The notes under the pieces were generated by a model. The model searched no databases. It had not been told where the DNA came from and was given only the letters and a program-made list of their open reading frames with translations. The position numbers were made by a program, and so were the translations under genes. 64,000 nt of DNA from KACC-23026 sp963829575 (lineage in GTDB: Bacteria; Bacillota; Bacilli; Bacillales; Sporolactobacillaceae). Where the stretch lies: contig CAWHJF010000013.1 of the NCBI GenBank assembly GCA_963829575.1, positions 186,001 through 250,000 of the forward strand, in the 5' to 3' direction. Shown here in pieces: positions 43,994 to 57,035 of the stretch; positions within the stretch are counted from its first letter, which is position 1, and every line of letters begins with the position of its first letter.

Positions 43994-44458
43994 ATGTTAG
44001 AAGCCAATCAACAAGCACCAGATTTTACTTTGGAAGCGACAAATGGGGAAACCGTATCCATGTCTGATTTTATAGGGAAGAATGTTGTCCTTTATTTTTA
44101 CCCTAAGGACATGACACCAGGGTGCACGACAGAAGCGTGTGATTTCCGCGACCACCATGCTGGGTTTGGAGACTTGAACACAGTGGTACTAGGTGTGAGT
44201 CCTGATCCGGTAACCGATCACGTCAAGTTTACGGAAAAGCATAGTTTGCCTTTTCCACTTTTAGCGGATGTGGATCATACGCTTGCGGAAGCCTATGGCG
44301 TTTGGCAGGAGAAAAAGAATTTTGGCAAAACCTATATGGGGATCGTTCGTTCCACGTTTGTGATTGACGGTGAAGGAGTCATTCGCAAAGTGTGGCCAAA
44401 AGTTAAAGTCGATGGCCACGTACAAGAGGTTCATGACTTTATCAAAGAAAATCTTTAA
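43994..44458 (+). CDS. bcp: thioredoxin-dependent thiol peroxidase (Bcp, YgaF)
   Basis: A 154-residue peroxiredoxin. The peroxidatic Cys44 and resolving Cys49 lie in T-P-G-C-T-T-E-A-C-D-F, and F-Y-P-K-D and the Arg of I-V-R-S-T-F are present. It detoxifies hydrogen and lipid peroxides with thioredoxin. GAAGGAGTG precedes the ATG. The gene is near perR, a peroxide regulator, as in B. subtilis. The 268-base gap upstream has no gene. Confidence 0.95.
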   Translation: MLEANQQAPDFTLEATNGETVSMSDFIGKNVVLYFYPKDMTPGCTTEACDFRDHHAGFGDLNTVVLGVSPDPVTDHVKFTEKHSLPFPLLADVDHTLAEAYGVWQEKKNFGKTYMGIVRSTFVIDGEGVIRKVWPKVKVDGHVQEVHDFIKENL

Positions 44459-44464
44459 TCTAAA

Positions 44465-44515
44465 GGACGGTCTTGTGCGCAGACGATTTGGCCAAGCGCA
44501 AGGGCCGTCTTTTTA
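44465..44515 (+). terminator. terminator after bcp
   Basis: GGACGGTCTTGTGCGC pairs with GCGCAAGGGCCGTCT with mismatches around a 15-base loop, then TTTTT. Confidence 0.75.
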
Positions 44516-44532
44516 AATGGAGGCCGTCAAAT

Positions 44533-45483
44533 ATGAAGATTCTTTCAAGCGCAAAGTTAAAGAAAGAGCTCAGGGAGGATTTAGAAACCTGCTTCCCAAA
44601 CCTTGAGTTTCTTTTCTATCCTTCTATTGAAGAGGCAGAAAAGGATCTGCCAGAAGCGGAAATCCTCATTACCTATGGGGAAGATCTGACCGAGGCGCAT
44701 ATTGAGCAGGCCCATGCGCTCAAATGGATTATGGTCATTTCGGCCGGTCTGGAAAAAATGCCACTTATAAAAATAAAAGAGCACCATATAATGGTGACAA
44801 ATGCTAAAGGAATTCATCGGATTCCAATGGCGGAGTATACCTTCACTACCATTCTTAACGTCGCTAAGAACACACGGGTCTGGTTCGAACAGCAACACCA
44901 AGCGAACTGGGACCGGCGTGTCAAGATGGAAGAGTTGCACGGGGAAACGATGGCAATCATAGGGGCTGGGGCTATTGGCAGCGAGATTGCCCGACTTGCC
45001 AAAGCGTTCGGTATGACGACTGTGGGAGTGACAAGAAGCGGCCACGAATCCGCTTATATTGATAAAATGTATACAACGGAAGCGCTCCTTGAAGCCTGCC
45101 GAACCGCGAAATATATTGTGGCGATTTTACCTGAGACTCGACAAACTCAAAACCTACTGAACGCTGATGTATTTCGGGCGATGCGCTCAGAGGCTGTTTT
45201 TGTAAACATAGGTCGCGGGAAAACCGTAGATCAGGACGCGCTTCTTCAAGCTCTGCAAACCAACCAGATTGCCCATGCGATTCTTGATGTTTTTGAAGAA
45301 GAGCCCCTTTCAAAATCACATCCATTTTGGAGCATGAACAACGTAACAGTCACCCCACATTTTTCATCGGTTACAGCCAACTATCAACCGAGAGCATTGG
45401 AGATTTTTAAAAAGAACCTTACAACATATCTGAATAAAGAAAACAATTTTATGAATCAGATTGATTTAGATCGGGGGTATTGA
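44533..45483 (+). CDS. D-isomer-specific 2-hydroxyacid dehydrogenase
   Basis: A 316-residue protein with the NAD-binding motif G-A-G-A-I-G-S-E-I-A-R and the catalytic trio Arg (V-N-I-G-R-G-K), Glu (F-E-E-E-P-L) and His (V-T-P-H-F-S). ATG 44533 has TGGAGG at a good distance. The stop overlaps the leader of the next gene by two bases from its start. Substrate unknown; the order bcp-dehydrogenase-adenosyltransferase-perR suggests a shared operon start upstream. Confidence 0.9.
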   Translation: MKILSSAKLKKELREDLETCFPNLEFLFYPSIEEAEKDLPEAEILITYGEDLTEAHIEQAHALKWIMVISAGLEKMPLIKIKEHHIMVTNAKGIHRIPMAEYTFTTILNVAKNTRVWFEQQHQANWDRRVKMEELHGETMAIIGAGAIGSEIARLAKAFGMTTVGVTRSGHESAYIDKMYTTEALLEACRTAKYIVAILPETRQTQNLLNADVFRAMRSEAVFVNIGRGKTVDQDALLQALQTNQIAHAILDVFEEEPLSKSHPFWSMNNVTVTPHFSSVTANYQPRALEIFKKNLTTYLNKENNFMNQIDLDRGY

Positions 45484-45485
45484 GA

Positions 45486-46037
45486 ATGAGAATCTATACG
45501 CGCTCAGGTGATAAAGGCACGACGTCTTTAGTGTATGGAAAACGTGTGAAAAAAGATGATGTTAGGGTGGAGGCTTACGGCACATGTGACGAAGCTAATT
45601 CCATGATCGGCTTTGCACTCAGCCAGTTGCAGGACCAAGCCTTTGAAGGAAAGGATGCCTTCTTAAACGCTTTTCATAAAATCCAAACCGCCTTATTTCA
45701 TGTTGGGGCAGAACTTGCCACCCCAAATGATAAAGAAGTTAAATGGAGCGTTACAAACGCGCACATCGAGGAATTAGAACAAAACATTGATGAATGGGAC
45801 GGCACGCTTGAACCGCTTAAACAATTTATTCTTCCAGGGGGAAGTCCATCAGGAGCAGCCTTCCATGTTGCACGAACCATTGTGCGCCGTGCCGAACGCT
45901 TGGCGGTCAAACTCGATGGTGAGGTCAATCCACTCGTCTTATCTTATTTAAATCGATTATCTGATTTGCTGTTCGTATCAGGCCGCTACATTAATCATAT
46001 ATTAAATAGTAAAGAGACCATTCTTCATAGCGAATGA
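45486..46037 (+). CDS. ATP:cob(I)alamin adenosyltransferase, PduO type
   Basis: A 183-residue enzyme with the signature T-R-S-G-D-K-G-T-T-S-L-V-Y-G, E-A-Y-G-T-C-D-E-A-N-S, F-I-L-P-G-G-S-P-S-G-A-A-F-H-V-A-R-T-I-V-R-R-A-E-R and N-R-L-S-D-L-L-F-V. It converts cobalamin into adenosylcobalamin. ATG 45486 is preferred over TTG 45480; GGGGGT lies upstream. No other B12 gene is nearby. Confidence 0.93.
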   Translation: MRIYTRSGDKGTTSLVYGKRVKKDDVRVEAYGTCDEANSMIGFALSQLQDQAFEGKDAFLNAFHKIQTALFHVGAELATPNDKEVKWSVTNAHIEELEQNIDEWDGTLEPLKQFILPGGSPSGAAFHVARTIVRRAERLAVKLDGEVNPLVLSYLNRLSDLLFVSGRYINHILNSKETILHSE

Positions 46038-46043
46038 AAAAAA

Positions 46044-46072
46044 TTGACAGAATTAGGGGATTCCTTTAAAAT
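46044..46072 (+). promoter_or_regulatory. sigma-A promoter of perR
   Basis: TTGACA (46044-46049) and TAAAAT (46067-46072) with a 17-base spacer. Confidence 0.85.
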
Positions 46073-46075
46073 TAA

Positions 46076-46090
46076 TTATAACAATTCTAA
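46076..46090 (+). promoter_or_regulatory. Per box in the perR promoter
   Basis: TTATAACAATTCTAA matches the Per box TTATAATNATTATAA at 12 of 14 fixed positions and lies just after the -10 of the perR promoter. This is the expected place for autorepression. Confidence 0.75.
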
Positions 46091-46170
46091 TGTAATAATG
46101 AGTAATTCACTCTTTTGCTTTTATGAAAAGGATTGTCTTAATATTTTTGTTAGAAAGCGAGGTGCGAGCG

Positions 46171-46617
46171 ATGACGGAATTAAAGATAAAAGAAGCGATC
46201 GGTACACTTAAAGAATCTGGTGTTCGCATAACTCCGCAACGTCATGCGATTTTAGAGTACCTCATTATAACAATGACACATCCTACTGCCGACGACATCT
46301 ATAAAGCACTTGAATCCAAATTTCCAAATATGAGTGTCGCGACCGTCTATAATAATCTGCGTGTGTTTAAGAAAGCGGGACTTGTAAAAGAATTAACCTA
46401 CGGTGATGCTTCTAGTCGGTTTGATTTTGCATCGTCCGATCACTATCACGTCATTTGTGAATCATGTGGCAAGATTGTGGATTTCTTTTACCCAGGTCTT
46501 GATGAAGTCGAGGCGCTTGCCGAACACGTTACGGGCTTTACGGTGAATGAACACAGGATGGAAGTCTACGGAACCTGTGCGGATTGCAAGAAAAATGCAC
46601 ATCCTATTAAAAACTAA
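46171..46617 (+). CDS. perR: peroxide-responsive repressor PerR
   Basis: A 148-residue Fur-family repressor. The winged helix includes R-I-T-P-Q-R-H-A-I-L-E-Y-L and S-V-A-T-V-Y-N-N-L; the metal site includes H-Y-H-V-I-C-E-S-C-G-K and C-A-D-C for structural zinc, and His/Asp for the sensing Fe/Mn. In PerR the iron oxidises a His when peroxide is present. GAGGTG precedes ATG 46171. The preceding Per box and the ygzB and rRNA operon after it match B. subtilis. Confidence 0.95.
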   Translation: MTELKIKEAIGTLKESGVRITPQRHAILEYLIITMTHPTADDIYKALESKFPNMSVATVYNNLRVFKKAGLVKELTYGDASSRFDFASSDHYHVICESCGKIVDFFYPGLDEVEALAEHVTGFTVNEHRMEVYGTCADCKKNAHPIKN

Positions 46618-46635
46618 ATTCCAACTTAAAATATG

Positions 46636-46665
46636 AGCCGGGACATTGCCGTCTTGGCTTTTTAT
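46636..46665 (+). terminator. hairpin after perR
   Basis: AGCCGGGAC pairs with GTCTTGGCT around ATTGCC, with one G-T and one A-C opposition, followed by TTTT. Confidence 0.65.
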
Positions 46666-46686
46666 ACTTAAATAAATAAACAACGG

Positions 46687-46742
46687 AAAAGCCGCTTTAA
46701 AAGCTTGGTGTCACACACTCCAACTTTTAAAGCGGCTTTTTT
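46687..46742. terminator. bidirectional terminator between perR and ygzB
   Basis: AAAAGCCGCTTTAAAAG (46687-46703) pairs perfectly with CTTTTAAAGCGGCTTTT (46724-46740), a 17-bp stem with A and T runs on either side. Confidence 0.92.
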
Positions 46743-46772
46743 AAAATAATAATCCCTTCTATATAAAGGGAT

Positions 46773-47132
46773 CTAATTCATGTCGGTTGTATTTTGCTTA
46801 TTATATTTCGGATCAAACGGTTTTCCTTCTAAGGTAGGGTCAACAGTCAACGGTTCATTGCAAAACATACATAGATCCACTCGACCTAACACCTTCGTGG
46901 ACTTTCCACAACTCGGACATGTTACTTGAATGGTTCGAGTTGAAATTATGCCAACCCATAAATACACCGTAGAACTCACAAGAACGGAAATGAAGCCGAG
47001 TAACATGAAGATGGTCATAATCAAATAATGCGCTCTAAAGTATAGGGCAAGGTACATAATCCCGATTCCGAAAAACACAAGGATCAGGGCAAAGGAGCGA
47101 AACTTGTTAATCTTACTCTGCCTTTTGAACAT
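46773..47132 (-). CDS. ygzB: YgzB-like membrane protein with zinc ribbon
   Basis: A 119-residue protein of the UPF0295 family. Two transmembrane segments (residues 13-33 and 38-60) are followed by a zinc-ribbon-like C-P-S-C...C-M-F-C. The end is polar. GGAGGTCGTCC lies before the ATG. Length and position after perR match B. subtilis YgzB. Function unknown. Confidence 0.9.
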   Translation of the reverse strand: MFKRQSKINKFRSFALILVFFGIGIMYLALYFRAHYLIMTIFMLLGFISVLVSSTVYLWVGIISTRTIQVTCPSCGKSTKVLGRVDLCMFCNEPLTVDPTLEGKPFDPKYNKQNTTDMN

Positions 47133-47449
47133 TGGACGACCTCCTATTTATAAAGGAGTATAGCATATCCCATCCTGTTTGTAAGCGTTTTTCATTAAGG
47201 GGTGATGCCTATTTATAAAATCCGTGTGACTGAATTAAGGTAAGAGAAGTGGCTGTTGAAGTTGGGTCAACTTATTAAGATGTTTTTATAGGTTTGAAAC
47301 AAGCTTTACCTTGGGAAAAACGCACTATCACATTAGTTCTTATTAAAATTCATCCTCCCATAAAAATGGACTTGGGGTTCCATTTGCCTTTTATAATGGG
47401 GGATTTTATATAGATCGTTCTTTTTCTAAAATTATTTTCGAGAAAACTA

Positions 47450-47479
47450 TTGACCCAGGTTTAATAATCGTGGTAAAGT
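47450..47479 (+). promoter_or_regulatory. probable rRNA operon promoter P1
   Basis: TTGACC (47450-47455) and TAAAGT (47474-47479), spacer 18. The preceding 300 bases after ygzB have no gene and are very AT-rich toward the promoter, as with UP elements. Confidence 0.6.
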
Positions 47480-47529
47480 ATTAAACGTTGTCGCTATAAA
47501 AGAGCGAAACAAGGAAATGAAATAAAGTA

Positions 47530-47558
47530 TTGACACGTTTTCGATTCTATGTTATATT
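47530..47558 (+). promoter_or_regulatory. rRNA operon promoter P2
   Basis: TTGACA (47530-47535) and TATATT (47553-47558), spacer 17. It lies about 200 bases before the 16S gene. Confidence 0.85.
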
Positions 47559-47764
47559 AATAGAGTCGCTGTCAAGAGAAAAGCGAAGCCTTGTACATTG
47601 AAAACTAAACAAAAACCAAAGCGCCAGTCAAAGTTTAACTTTGAGAAAAAACGCTAGGAATTATACGAACGATATTATGGATGGCAACATCCTTTTTAAA
47701 GATTGCACTTTAAAGTGCAACGCCAGCAGAAATGGTTCGTTCTAACGACGAATCATTTCTGCTC

Positions 47765-49333
<1,569 letters not shown>

Positions 49334-49423
49334 AAACAATTCGTAGCGTTTGCGCTTTGGTTATTTGTTTGGTTTTGAGTGTGCAAGAATCACTCATTTG
49401 AATAGTATGAGACATAAGATAAT

Positions 49424-49500
<77 letters not shown>

Positions 49501-49522
49501 TTATCATCTCAAATTAGAATTT

Positions 49523-49598
49523 GGGGCTTTAGCTCAGCTGGGAGAGCGCCTGCTTTGCACGCAGGAGGTCAGCGGTTCGATCCCGCTAAGCTCCACCA
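49523..49598 (+). tRNA. tRNA-Ala(TGC)
   Basis: 76 bases in the 16S-23S spacer. Anticodon loop TTTGCAC, encoded CCA. Confidence 0.97.
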
Positions 49599-49723
49599 AT
49601 TATTTTTTGTGAATGTTTTTCATAAATATTTGCAAACTAAGTGAAGTATCTTTTACGAAATAGTTAATGTTCTTTGAAAACTGGATAATGAATGAAACAA
49701 GACATCAATCAATACTTTAATTA

Positions 49724-52638
<2,915 letters not shown>

Positions 52639-52690
52639 AATTTTTTCACTTCATTCTAGTTTTGAAGGGATATCCTTCAATTGAATACTT

Positions 52691-52807
52691 GTCTGGTGGT
52701 TATGGCGAAGAGGTCACACCCGTACCCATCCCGAACACGGTCGTTAAGCTCTTCAGCGTCGATGGTAATTGGGGGCTTCCCCCTGTGAGAGTAGAACGCC
52801 GCCAGGC
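52691..52807 (+). rRNA. 5S ribosomal RNA
   Basis: 117 bases. TCTGGTGG at the 5' end pairs with CCGCCAGG at the 3' end; the internal CCCGAACACGG and GGTAATTGGGGG regions are typical. Confidence 0.95.
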
Positions 52808-52999
52808 AATATTCAAACTATCAATAACTTTCTGTATTACGTTGCTTTATGTATTGGACTTTTAATGGGTCCTGCGCAAAATCTTTAGTTGAAAGAATGA
52901 GATTTCGCGCAAGCCAGCACGTTGTGAACTCGAGGAAGCTTTACAAGAGGTAATTTCAAGTAGTTGGCTCCCTGTGAGAGTAGAACGCCGCCAGGCAAT
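52808..52999. repeat. insert between 5S and tRNA-Asn ending in a copy of the 5S 3' end
   Basis: The last about 30 bases of 5S and its flank (52781-52810) are repeated at 52970-52999. Between lies about 160 bases of unrelated sequence with a hairpin, GCGCAAAATCT against AGATTTCGCGC (near 52875-52913). The 5S gene itself is complete. Confidence 0.75.
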
Positions 53000-53061
53000 T
53001 ATTTCATACATATGCTCTGGACAGATTTGTCTATTCATAAAAGAAACTTTAATTAAATTAT

Positions 53062-53136
53062 TCCGCAGTAGCTCAGTGGTAGAGCAATCGGCTGTTAACC
53101 GATCGGTCGTAGGTTCGAGTCCTACCTGCGGAGCCA
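53062..53136 (+). tRNA. tRNA-Asn(GTT)
   Basis: 75 bases. Anticodon loop CTGTTAA, encoded CCA. First of a 15-tRNA series. Confidence 0.97.
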
Positions 53137-53143
53137 TTTATCT

Positions 53144-53237
53144 GGAGAGCTGTCCGAGCTGGCCGAAGGAGCACGATTGGAAATCGTGTAGACGGTCAAA
53201 AGCCGTCTCGAGGGTTCGAATCCCTCGCTCTCCGCCA
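53144..53237 (+). tRNA. tRNA-Ser(GGA)
   Basis: 94 bases with a long variable arm (GACGGTC...GCCGTC). Anticodon loop TTGGAAA, encoded CCA. Confidence 0.97.
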
Positions 53238-53251
53238 TTTTTCTAACGTAT

Positions 53252-53326
53252 GGCCCCTTGGTCAAGCGGTTAAGACACCGCCCTTTCACGGCGGTAACAC
53301 GGGTTCGAATCCCGTAGGGGTCACCA
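53252..53326 (+). tRNA. tRNA-Glu(TTC)
   Basis: 75 bases. Anticodon loop CTTTCAC, encoded CCA. Confidence 0.97.
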
Positions 53327-53394
53327 TTGATCTAAAAATAAGCCTTGATTTTCAGTCTGAAATAGCTTATAATATTTATTGTCTCTCGTTAAAT

Positions 53395-53470
53395 GGAGGA
53401 TTAGCTCAGCTGGGAGAGCACCTGCCTTACAAGCAGGGGGTCGGCGGTTCGATCCCGTCATCCTCCACCA
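53395..53470 (+). tRNA. tRNA-Val(TAC)
   Basis: 76 bases. Anticodon loop CTTACAA, encoded CCA. Confidence 0.97.
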
Positions 53471-53479
53471 TTTAAATTC

Positions 53480-53607
53480 TTATTGTCGCGGGGTGGAGCA
53501 ACGAGCATATGCTTCGTTGAAGAAACTTCGAGTTGTATAAATCACACTGTATAGAAAAGTGAATTATACAGTTTAAAAGGTGACACAATAAGCAACAATT
53601 TTATCGT
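53480..53607 (+). repeat. partial tRNA-fMet copy plus structured insert (element A)
   Basis: Bases 53487-53500 copy the first 14 bases of the fMet tRNA, together with seven bases of its upstream flank, one base differing. Then follow 107 bases with ACTTCGAGTTGTA at 53525-53537 and a hairpin GTATAAATCAC/GTGAATTATAC (53535-53545 with 53559-53569). The complete tRNA gene starts at 53608. Confidence 0.8.
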
Positions 53608-53756
<149 letters not shown>

Positions 53757-53766
53757 TAATTATAAA

Positions 53767-53842
53767 GGGCCCGTGGTGTAGCGGTTAACATGCCTGCCTG
53801 TCACGCAGGAGATCGCCGGTTCGATCCCGGTCGGGCCCGCCA
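53767..53842 (+). tRNA. tRNA-Asp(GTC)
   Basis: 76 bases. Anticodon loop CTGTCAC, encoded CCA. Confidence 0.97.
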
Positions 53843-53861
53843 TTTATAATTTGAACGATTA

Positions 53862-53989
53862 TGGCTCGGTAGCTCAGTCGGTAGAGCAACAAGCATTGCT
53901 TCTTGAATAGACTTCGAGTTGTAAAAATTCACAGCTTTATCAAGTGATTTTTTACAGAGATTATAGAAAACCGACAAAACTAATAAATT
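53862..53989 (+). repeat. partial tRNA-Phe copy plus structured insert (element B)
   Basis: Bases 53863-53888 copy exactly the first 26 bases of tRNA-Phe. Then come 101 bases including ACTTCGAGTTGTA at 53911-53923 and the hairpin GTAAAAATTCAC/GTGATTTTTTAC (53921-53932 with 53944-53955). The complete tRNA-Phe starts at 53990. Confidence 0.85.
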
Positions 53990-54065
<76 letters not shown>

Positions 54066-54082
54066 TCTTAATTAAATGTTGT

Positions 54083-54158
<76 letters not shown>

Positions 54159-54205
54159 CGTATCATTTTTTAGAAATTTCGCATATAGTGATATAGTTGT
54201 AACGT

Positions 54206-54290
54206 GGAGGGATAGCGAAGCGGCCAAACGCGACGGACTGTAAATCCGTTCCCTACGGGTTCGAAGGTTCGAATCCTTCTCCCTCCACCA
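54206..54290 (+). tRNA. tRNA-Tyr(GTA)
   Basis: 85 bases with a long variable arm. Anticodon loop CTGTAAA, encoded CCA. Confidence 0.97.
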
Positions 54291-54294
54291 TCCT

Positions 54295-54368
54295 AGGGGC
54301 ATAGTTTAACGGTAGAACAGAGGTCTCCAAAACCTCTAGTGTGGGTTCGATTCCTACTGCCCCTGCCA
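54295..54368 (+). tRNA. tRNA-Trp(CCA)
   Basis: 74 bases. Anticodon loop CTCCAAA, encoded CCA. Confidence 0.97.
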
Positions 54369-54380
54369 TAAAAACATCTT

Positions 54381-54457
54381 GGCGGTTGTGGCGAAGTGGT
54401 TAACGCATCGGATTGTGATTCCGACATTCGTGGGTTCAATTCCCATCAGCCGCCCCA
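54381..54457 (+). tRNA. tRNA-His(GTG)
   Basis: 77 bases including the extra 5' G opposite the discriminator C. Anticodon loop TTGTGAT, encoded CCA. Confidence 0.96.
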
Positions 54458-54463
54458 TATAAT

Positions 54464-54538
54464 TGCCCCATAGCCAAGCGGTAAGGCAACGGATTTTGAT
54501 TCCGTCATGCCCTGGTTCGAATCCAGGTGGGGCAGCCA
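54464..54538 (+). tRNA. tRNA-Gln(TTG)
   Basis: 75 bases. Anticodon loop TTTTGAT, encoded CCA. Confidence 0.97.
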
Positions 54539-54547
54539 GCTTAGATT

Positions 54548-54622
54548 GCGGAAGTAGTTCAGTGGTAGAACACCACCTTGCCAAGGTGGGGGTCGCGGGT
54601 TCGAATCCCGTCTTCCGCTCCA
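54548..54622 (+). tRNA. tRNA-Gly(GCC)
   Basis: 75 bases. Anticodon loop TTGCCAA, encoded CCA. Confidence 0.97.
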
Positions 54623-54639
54623 TTTGAATACTGAATATT

Positions 54640-54714
54640 GGCGGCATAGCCAAGTGGTAAGGCACGGGTCTGCAAAACCCTTATCCACCGGTTCGAATCC
54701 GGTTGCCGCCTCCA
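54640..54714 (+). tRNA. tRNA-Cys(GCA)
   Basis: 75 bases. Anticodon loop CTGCAAA, encoded CCA. Confidence 0.97.
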
Positions 54715-54728
54715 CTAATTTTTATTGT

Positions 54729-54810
54729 GCCGGTGTGGCGGAATTGGCAGACGCGCACGACTCAAAATCGTGTTCCTCACGGAGTGTCGGTTCGACCCCG
54801 ACCACCGGTA
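54729..54810 (+). tRNA. tRNA-Leu(CAA), no encoded CCA
   Basis: 82 bases with a medium variable arm. Anticodon loop CTCAAAA. The acceptor ends CACCGGT-A and is followed by TTT, so CCA must be added after transcription, unlike the other tRNAs here. Last gene of the operon. Confidence 0.93.
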
Positions 54811-54848
54811 TTTCTAGAATCATTTACGTTACGATATGAAAAACATTA

Positions 54849-54891
54849 GAGCTCATAAACCTTGATATGAAAGGGTTTGTGAGCTTTTTTA
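54849..54891 (+). terminator. terminator of the rRNA-tRNA operon
   Basis: AGCTCATAAACC pairs with GGTTTGTGAGCT with one mismatch, followed by a T-run. Confidence 0.85.
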
Positions 54892-55284
54892 TGTTTGAAA
54901 CGTTTCGATAGAAACCGATACGTTTTGGCTCTATATTAACTGTGGGTGGTTGTTAATCACCACTGCATTTGACGAGTTGGAACTGTTTCACATATTTTTT
55001 GGGAAGTTCCCATTTTCCCTAATTGATATGGAGAAGAGGTGGTTTGTTTTGAGTAATGGATCGCAATATGGCAGGGAACGTGCGAACATCTTCTTAAATA
55101 TCCGTCATAGAATGAAACACGCCATCATCAATTTGTAGAATGCCTTCCCCTTTATTATTTAAGGGGGAATAGGTGAAAACGGAGGCACGCCTAAATGGGA
55201 AAAAAGTGATGAGACCTTGTTAAAATCGCTTTGAGTTTGTACAAAGGATCATGGGTTGTCCGGTGTTGTGCAAGATACGTGATT
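54892..55284. other. gap after the tRNA operon, no gene seen
   Basis: About 390 bases. A 62-codon open frame from 54950 has no ribosome site or family pattern. TTGAGTAATGG...and other short tracts show no promoter of note. It merges into the alcohol dehydrogenase remnant. Confidence 0.4.
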
Positions 55285-55527
55285 ATTTCAGAACTTAGCA
55301 TTCGACATGAGCCGCTCCTCCTGTCGAACGTCGTGGAAAAAATTAGAACGATGCAGGTTAAAGTGGGCCTTCCAAGTAATTTTGAAGGTTATAAAATTTC
55401 CGCTGAGGATTTTGAGCGTGCATCCGTTGCTGTGGCGAAGGATCCAGCGGCCTTAAACTTCCCGATGCCGCCTGAACTCATTCGAGTAATTGGTGAGCAG
55501 GTGGTTAAACTTGAGGTGATCAGTTAA
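55285..55527 (+). pseudogene. C-terminal remnant of an iron-containing alcohol dehydrogenase
   Basis: The last 65 or so residues of the frame, V-V-E-K-I-R ... G-L-P-S-N-F-E-G-Y-K-I-S-A-E-D-F-E-R-A-S-V-A-V-A-K-D-P-A-A-L-N-F-P-M-P, carry the C-terminal pattern of iron-containing alcohol dehydrogenases (vP-x-x-l-x-x-y-x-i-x-x-e-D-f-E-x-x-a...k-D-p-x-x-x-x-x-P). The residues before V-V-E-K do not fit, and the NAD-binding and iron-ligand parts are missing, so only the end of the gene survives. Confidence 0.5.
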
Positions 55528-55656
55528 ATCTTCATAATGGTTGGTTTCGTTTGGTAACCATTTAATAATGGGTATACGACTATTTTTGTATACTTGGACA
55601 CATGATCCCCCACTTAATCATAGGATATTATAAATACAATTATATGGGGTGATCAA

Positions 55657-55848
55657 ATGTTAAATGAACATTGGCTCTTATACTTCGTTTGCATGCTCGC
55701 TGGATTTGGTCTCATACGTGTATCCGTGGCAGGAACATTCCTTGCAGGTTTAGGGCCACTATTAACGATTATTGGTGTTTTGGCTGTCATTGTTTTTGCC
55801 CTTGTGATCATTATTCATGGAGTTATCGTGCTCTTTCGGCGTATTTGA
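55657..55848 (+). CDS. small two-helix membrane protein
   Basis: A 63-residue protein with two hydrophobic segments (residues 7-25 and 30-58) and R-R-I at the C-terminus. TGGGGTGATCAA lies before the ATG, a good ribosome site. I do not recognise the family. A hairpin follows about 65 bases later. Confidence 0.6.
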   Translation: MLNEHWLLYFVCMLAGFGLIRVSVAGTFLAGLGPLLTIIGVLAVIVFALVIIIHGVIVLFRRI

Positions 55849-55912
55849 AGGATTTAATCTAAAGTTTAAATGGAACCTATGTCAAAGCTATTTTTAAAAC
55901 GAGATTAAACCA

Positions 55913-55953
55913 CGAGGAGATGATCCCTATATTGGATAGGGATCATCTCCTCG
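55913..55953. terminator. perfect 18-bp hairpin between converging genes
   Basis: CGAGGAGATGATCCCTAT (55913-55930) pairs with ATAGGGATCATCTCCTCG (55936-55953) around a five-base loop. T-runs are weak on both sides. Confidence 0.7.
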
Positions 55954-55967
55954 TTCTACTGTATCGA

Positions 55968-56705
55968 TCATGAGTTAGTGTGTCGTTTTGCTCTCTGGCG
56001 GGTTAAACGGATCAGCGGCATGGCCACTGCTACAGCGACGAGTGCAAGCACAATGCCTAAAGAAAGGGGACTTGGGACATGGAAGACAAAATGGCCCCAG
56101 CCTCTTCCGTATTTTGGAAGTAGAGCGATCGCGGCCATCACGCCTATGACTAAACCAGCCACGTTAAGGCCTAAACTCACATTTCCTCTCTTAGTTGGAC
56201 GTTTGGTGTATGCGTTCCGTTTGCTGGAAATAACGGATAAAGCCTTTCGGATATAGGCAAGGGCATGTACACCCACAAGAGGGATCCATAAAGCGGCAGA
56301 AACAGCATGTATTTAAAAATACAATGGAAAGTCATGACCAAATACCATCAAATACCCACTGATGAAAACTAAAAGGGTGGTTAAAACGAGAAACGGTGCC
56401 AAAATCCTAAGAACGACATTAGGAGGTCCTTGGCGAACATATTTGGGTGACCTTGTATAAAAACGGAAAAATCGATAGCCTGTACTCATCAACTTTACAA
56501 CGAGAGGTCCAGAGAGCAGGATGCCCACGAAAACATGCTCCGTTCCAAGGCTCTTCACGCTAGCGGTAATGAATAACTCCACTAGGATCAATCCAAAAAG
56601 TAAAGCACCCGCAATGGATGTGAGTCGAGTGTTTTGATCAATCCGGGGCTTCTTTTTCGCTCGACGAGTTCTTTCTCCCACATAAAAGTCTTCTCGATTT
56701 ATCAT
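55968..56705 (-). pseudogene. membrane protein interrupted by one in-frame TAA
   Basis: Two open frames on the minus strand (56705-56313 and the one beginning at 56276) lie in the same frame and are separated only by a TAA at 56313-56315, after F-P-L-Y-F. Translation continues I-H-A-V-S-A-A-L-W-I-P-L-V-G-V-H-A-L-A-Y-I without shift. The joined protein (about 245 residues) has some six membrane segments and several membrane-embedded His, as in cytochrome b561 or ferric-reductase-like proteins. AGGTAGGGAT precedes the ATG. Either a nonsense mutation or, less likely, readthrough. Confidence 0.72.
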
Positions 56706-57035
56706 GAAATCCCTACCTTTTCTTGCAGCTCATAAGTTGAGAAATGAACACTTAGAACGGCAATGATGGGTTGGTGAGGTCTAAAGTATAAAAAGAAAAG
56801 ATTATAAGTTGCTTTGAAATTGAAGACGAACGCTTTACAAAAATAACACGAATTTTAAATTCCTTTGACGAACGATGTCGGACATTGGCGTTAAGTAGAG
56901 GTGGATTCCTTTATTGTGAAAAATGCGAGTGTCTATGGACATACGTTTCTTTTTGTTGAGTTTAATACAAGAGCCTGTTCGACATTATTTTTAAAACATA
57001 CCATATACTATCTGATTCTTTAGGGAGGTGAATAA
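56706..57035. other. gap, no gene seen
   Basis: About 330 AT-rich bases between the broken membrane protein and a small gene. No open frame of note and no hairpin with a T-run. Confidence 0.4.
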
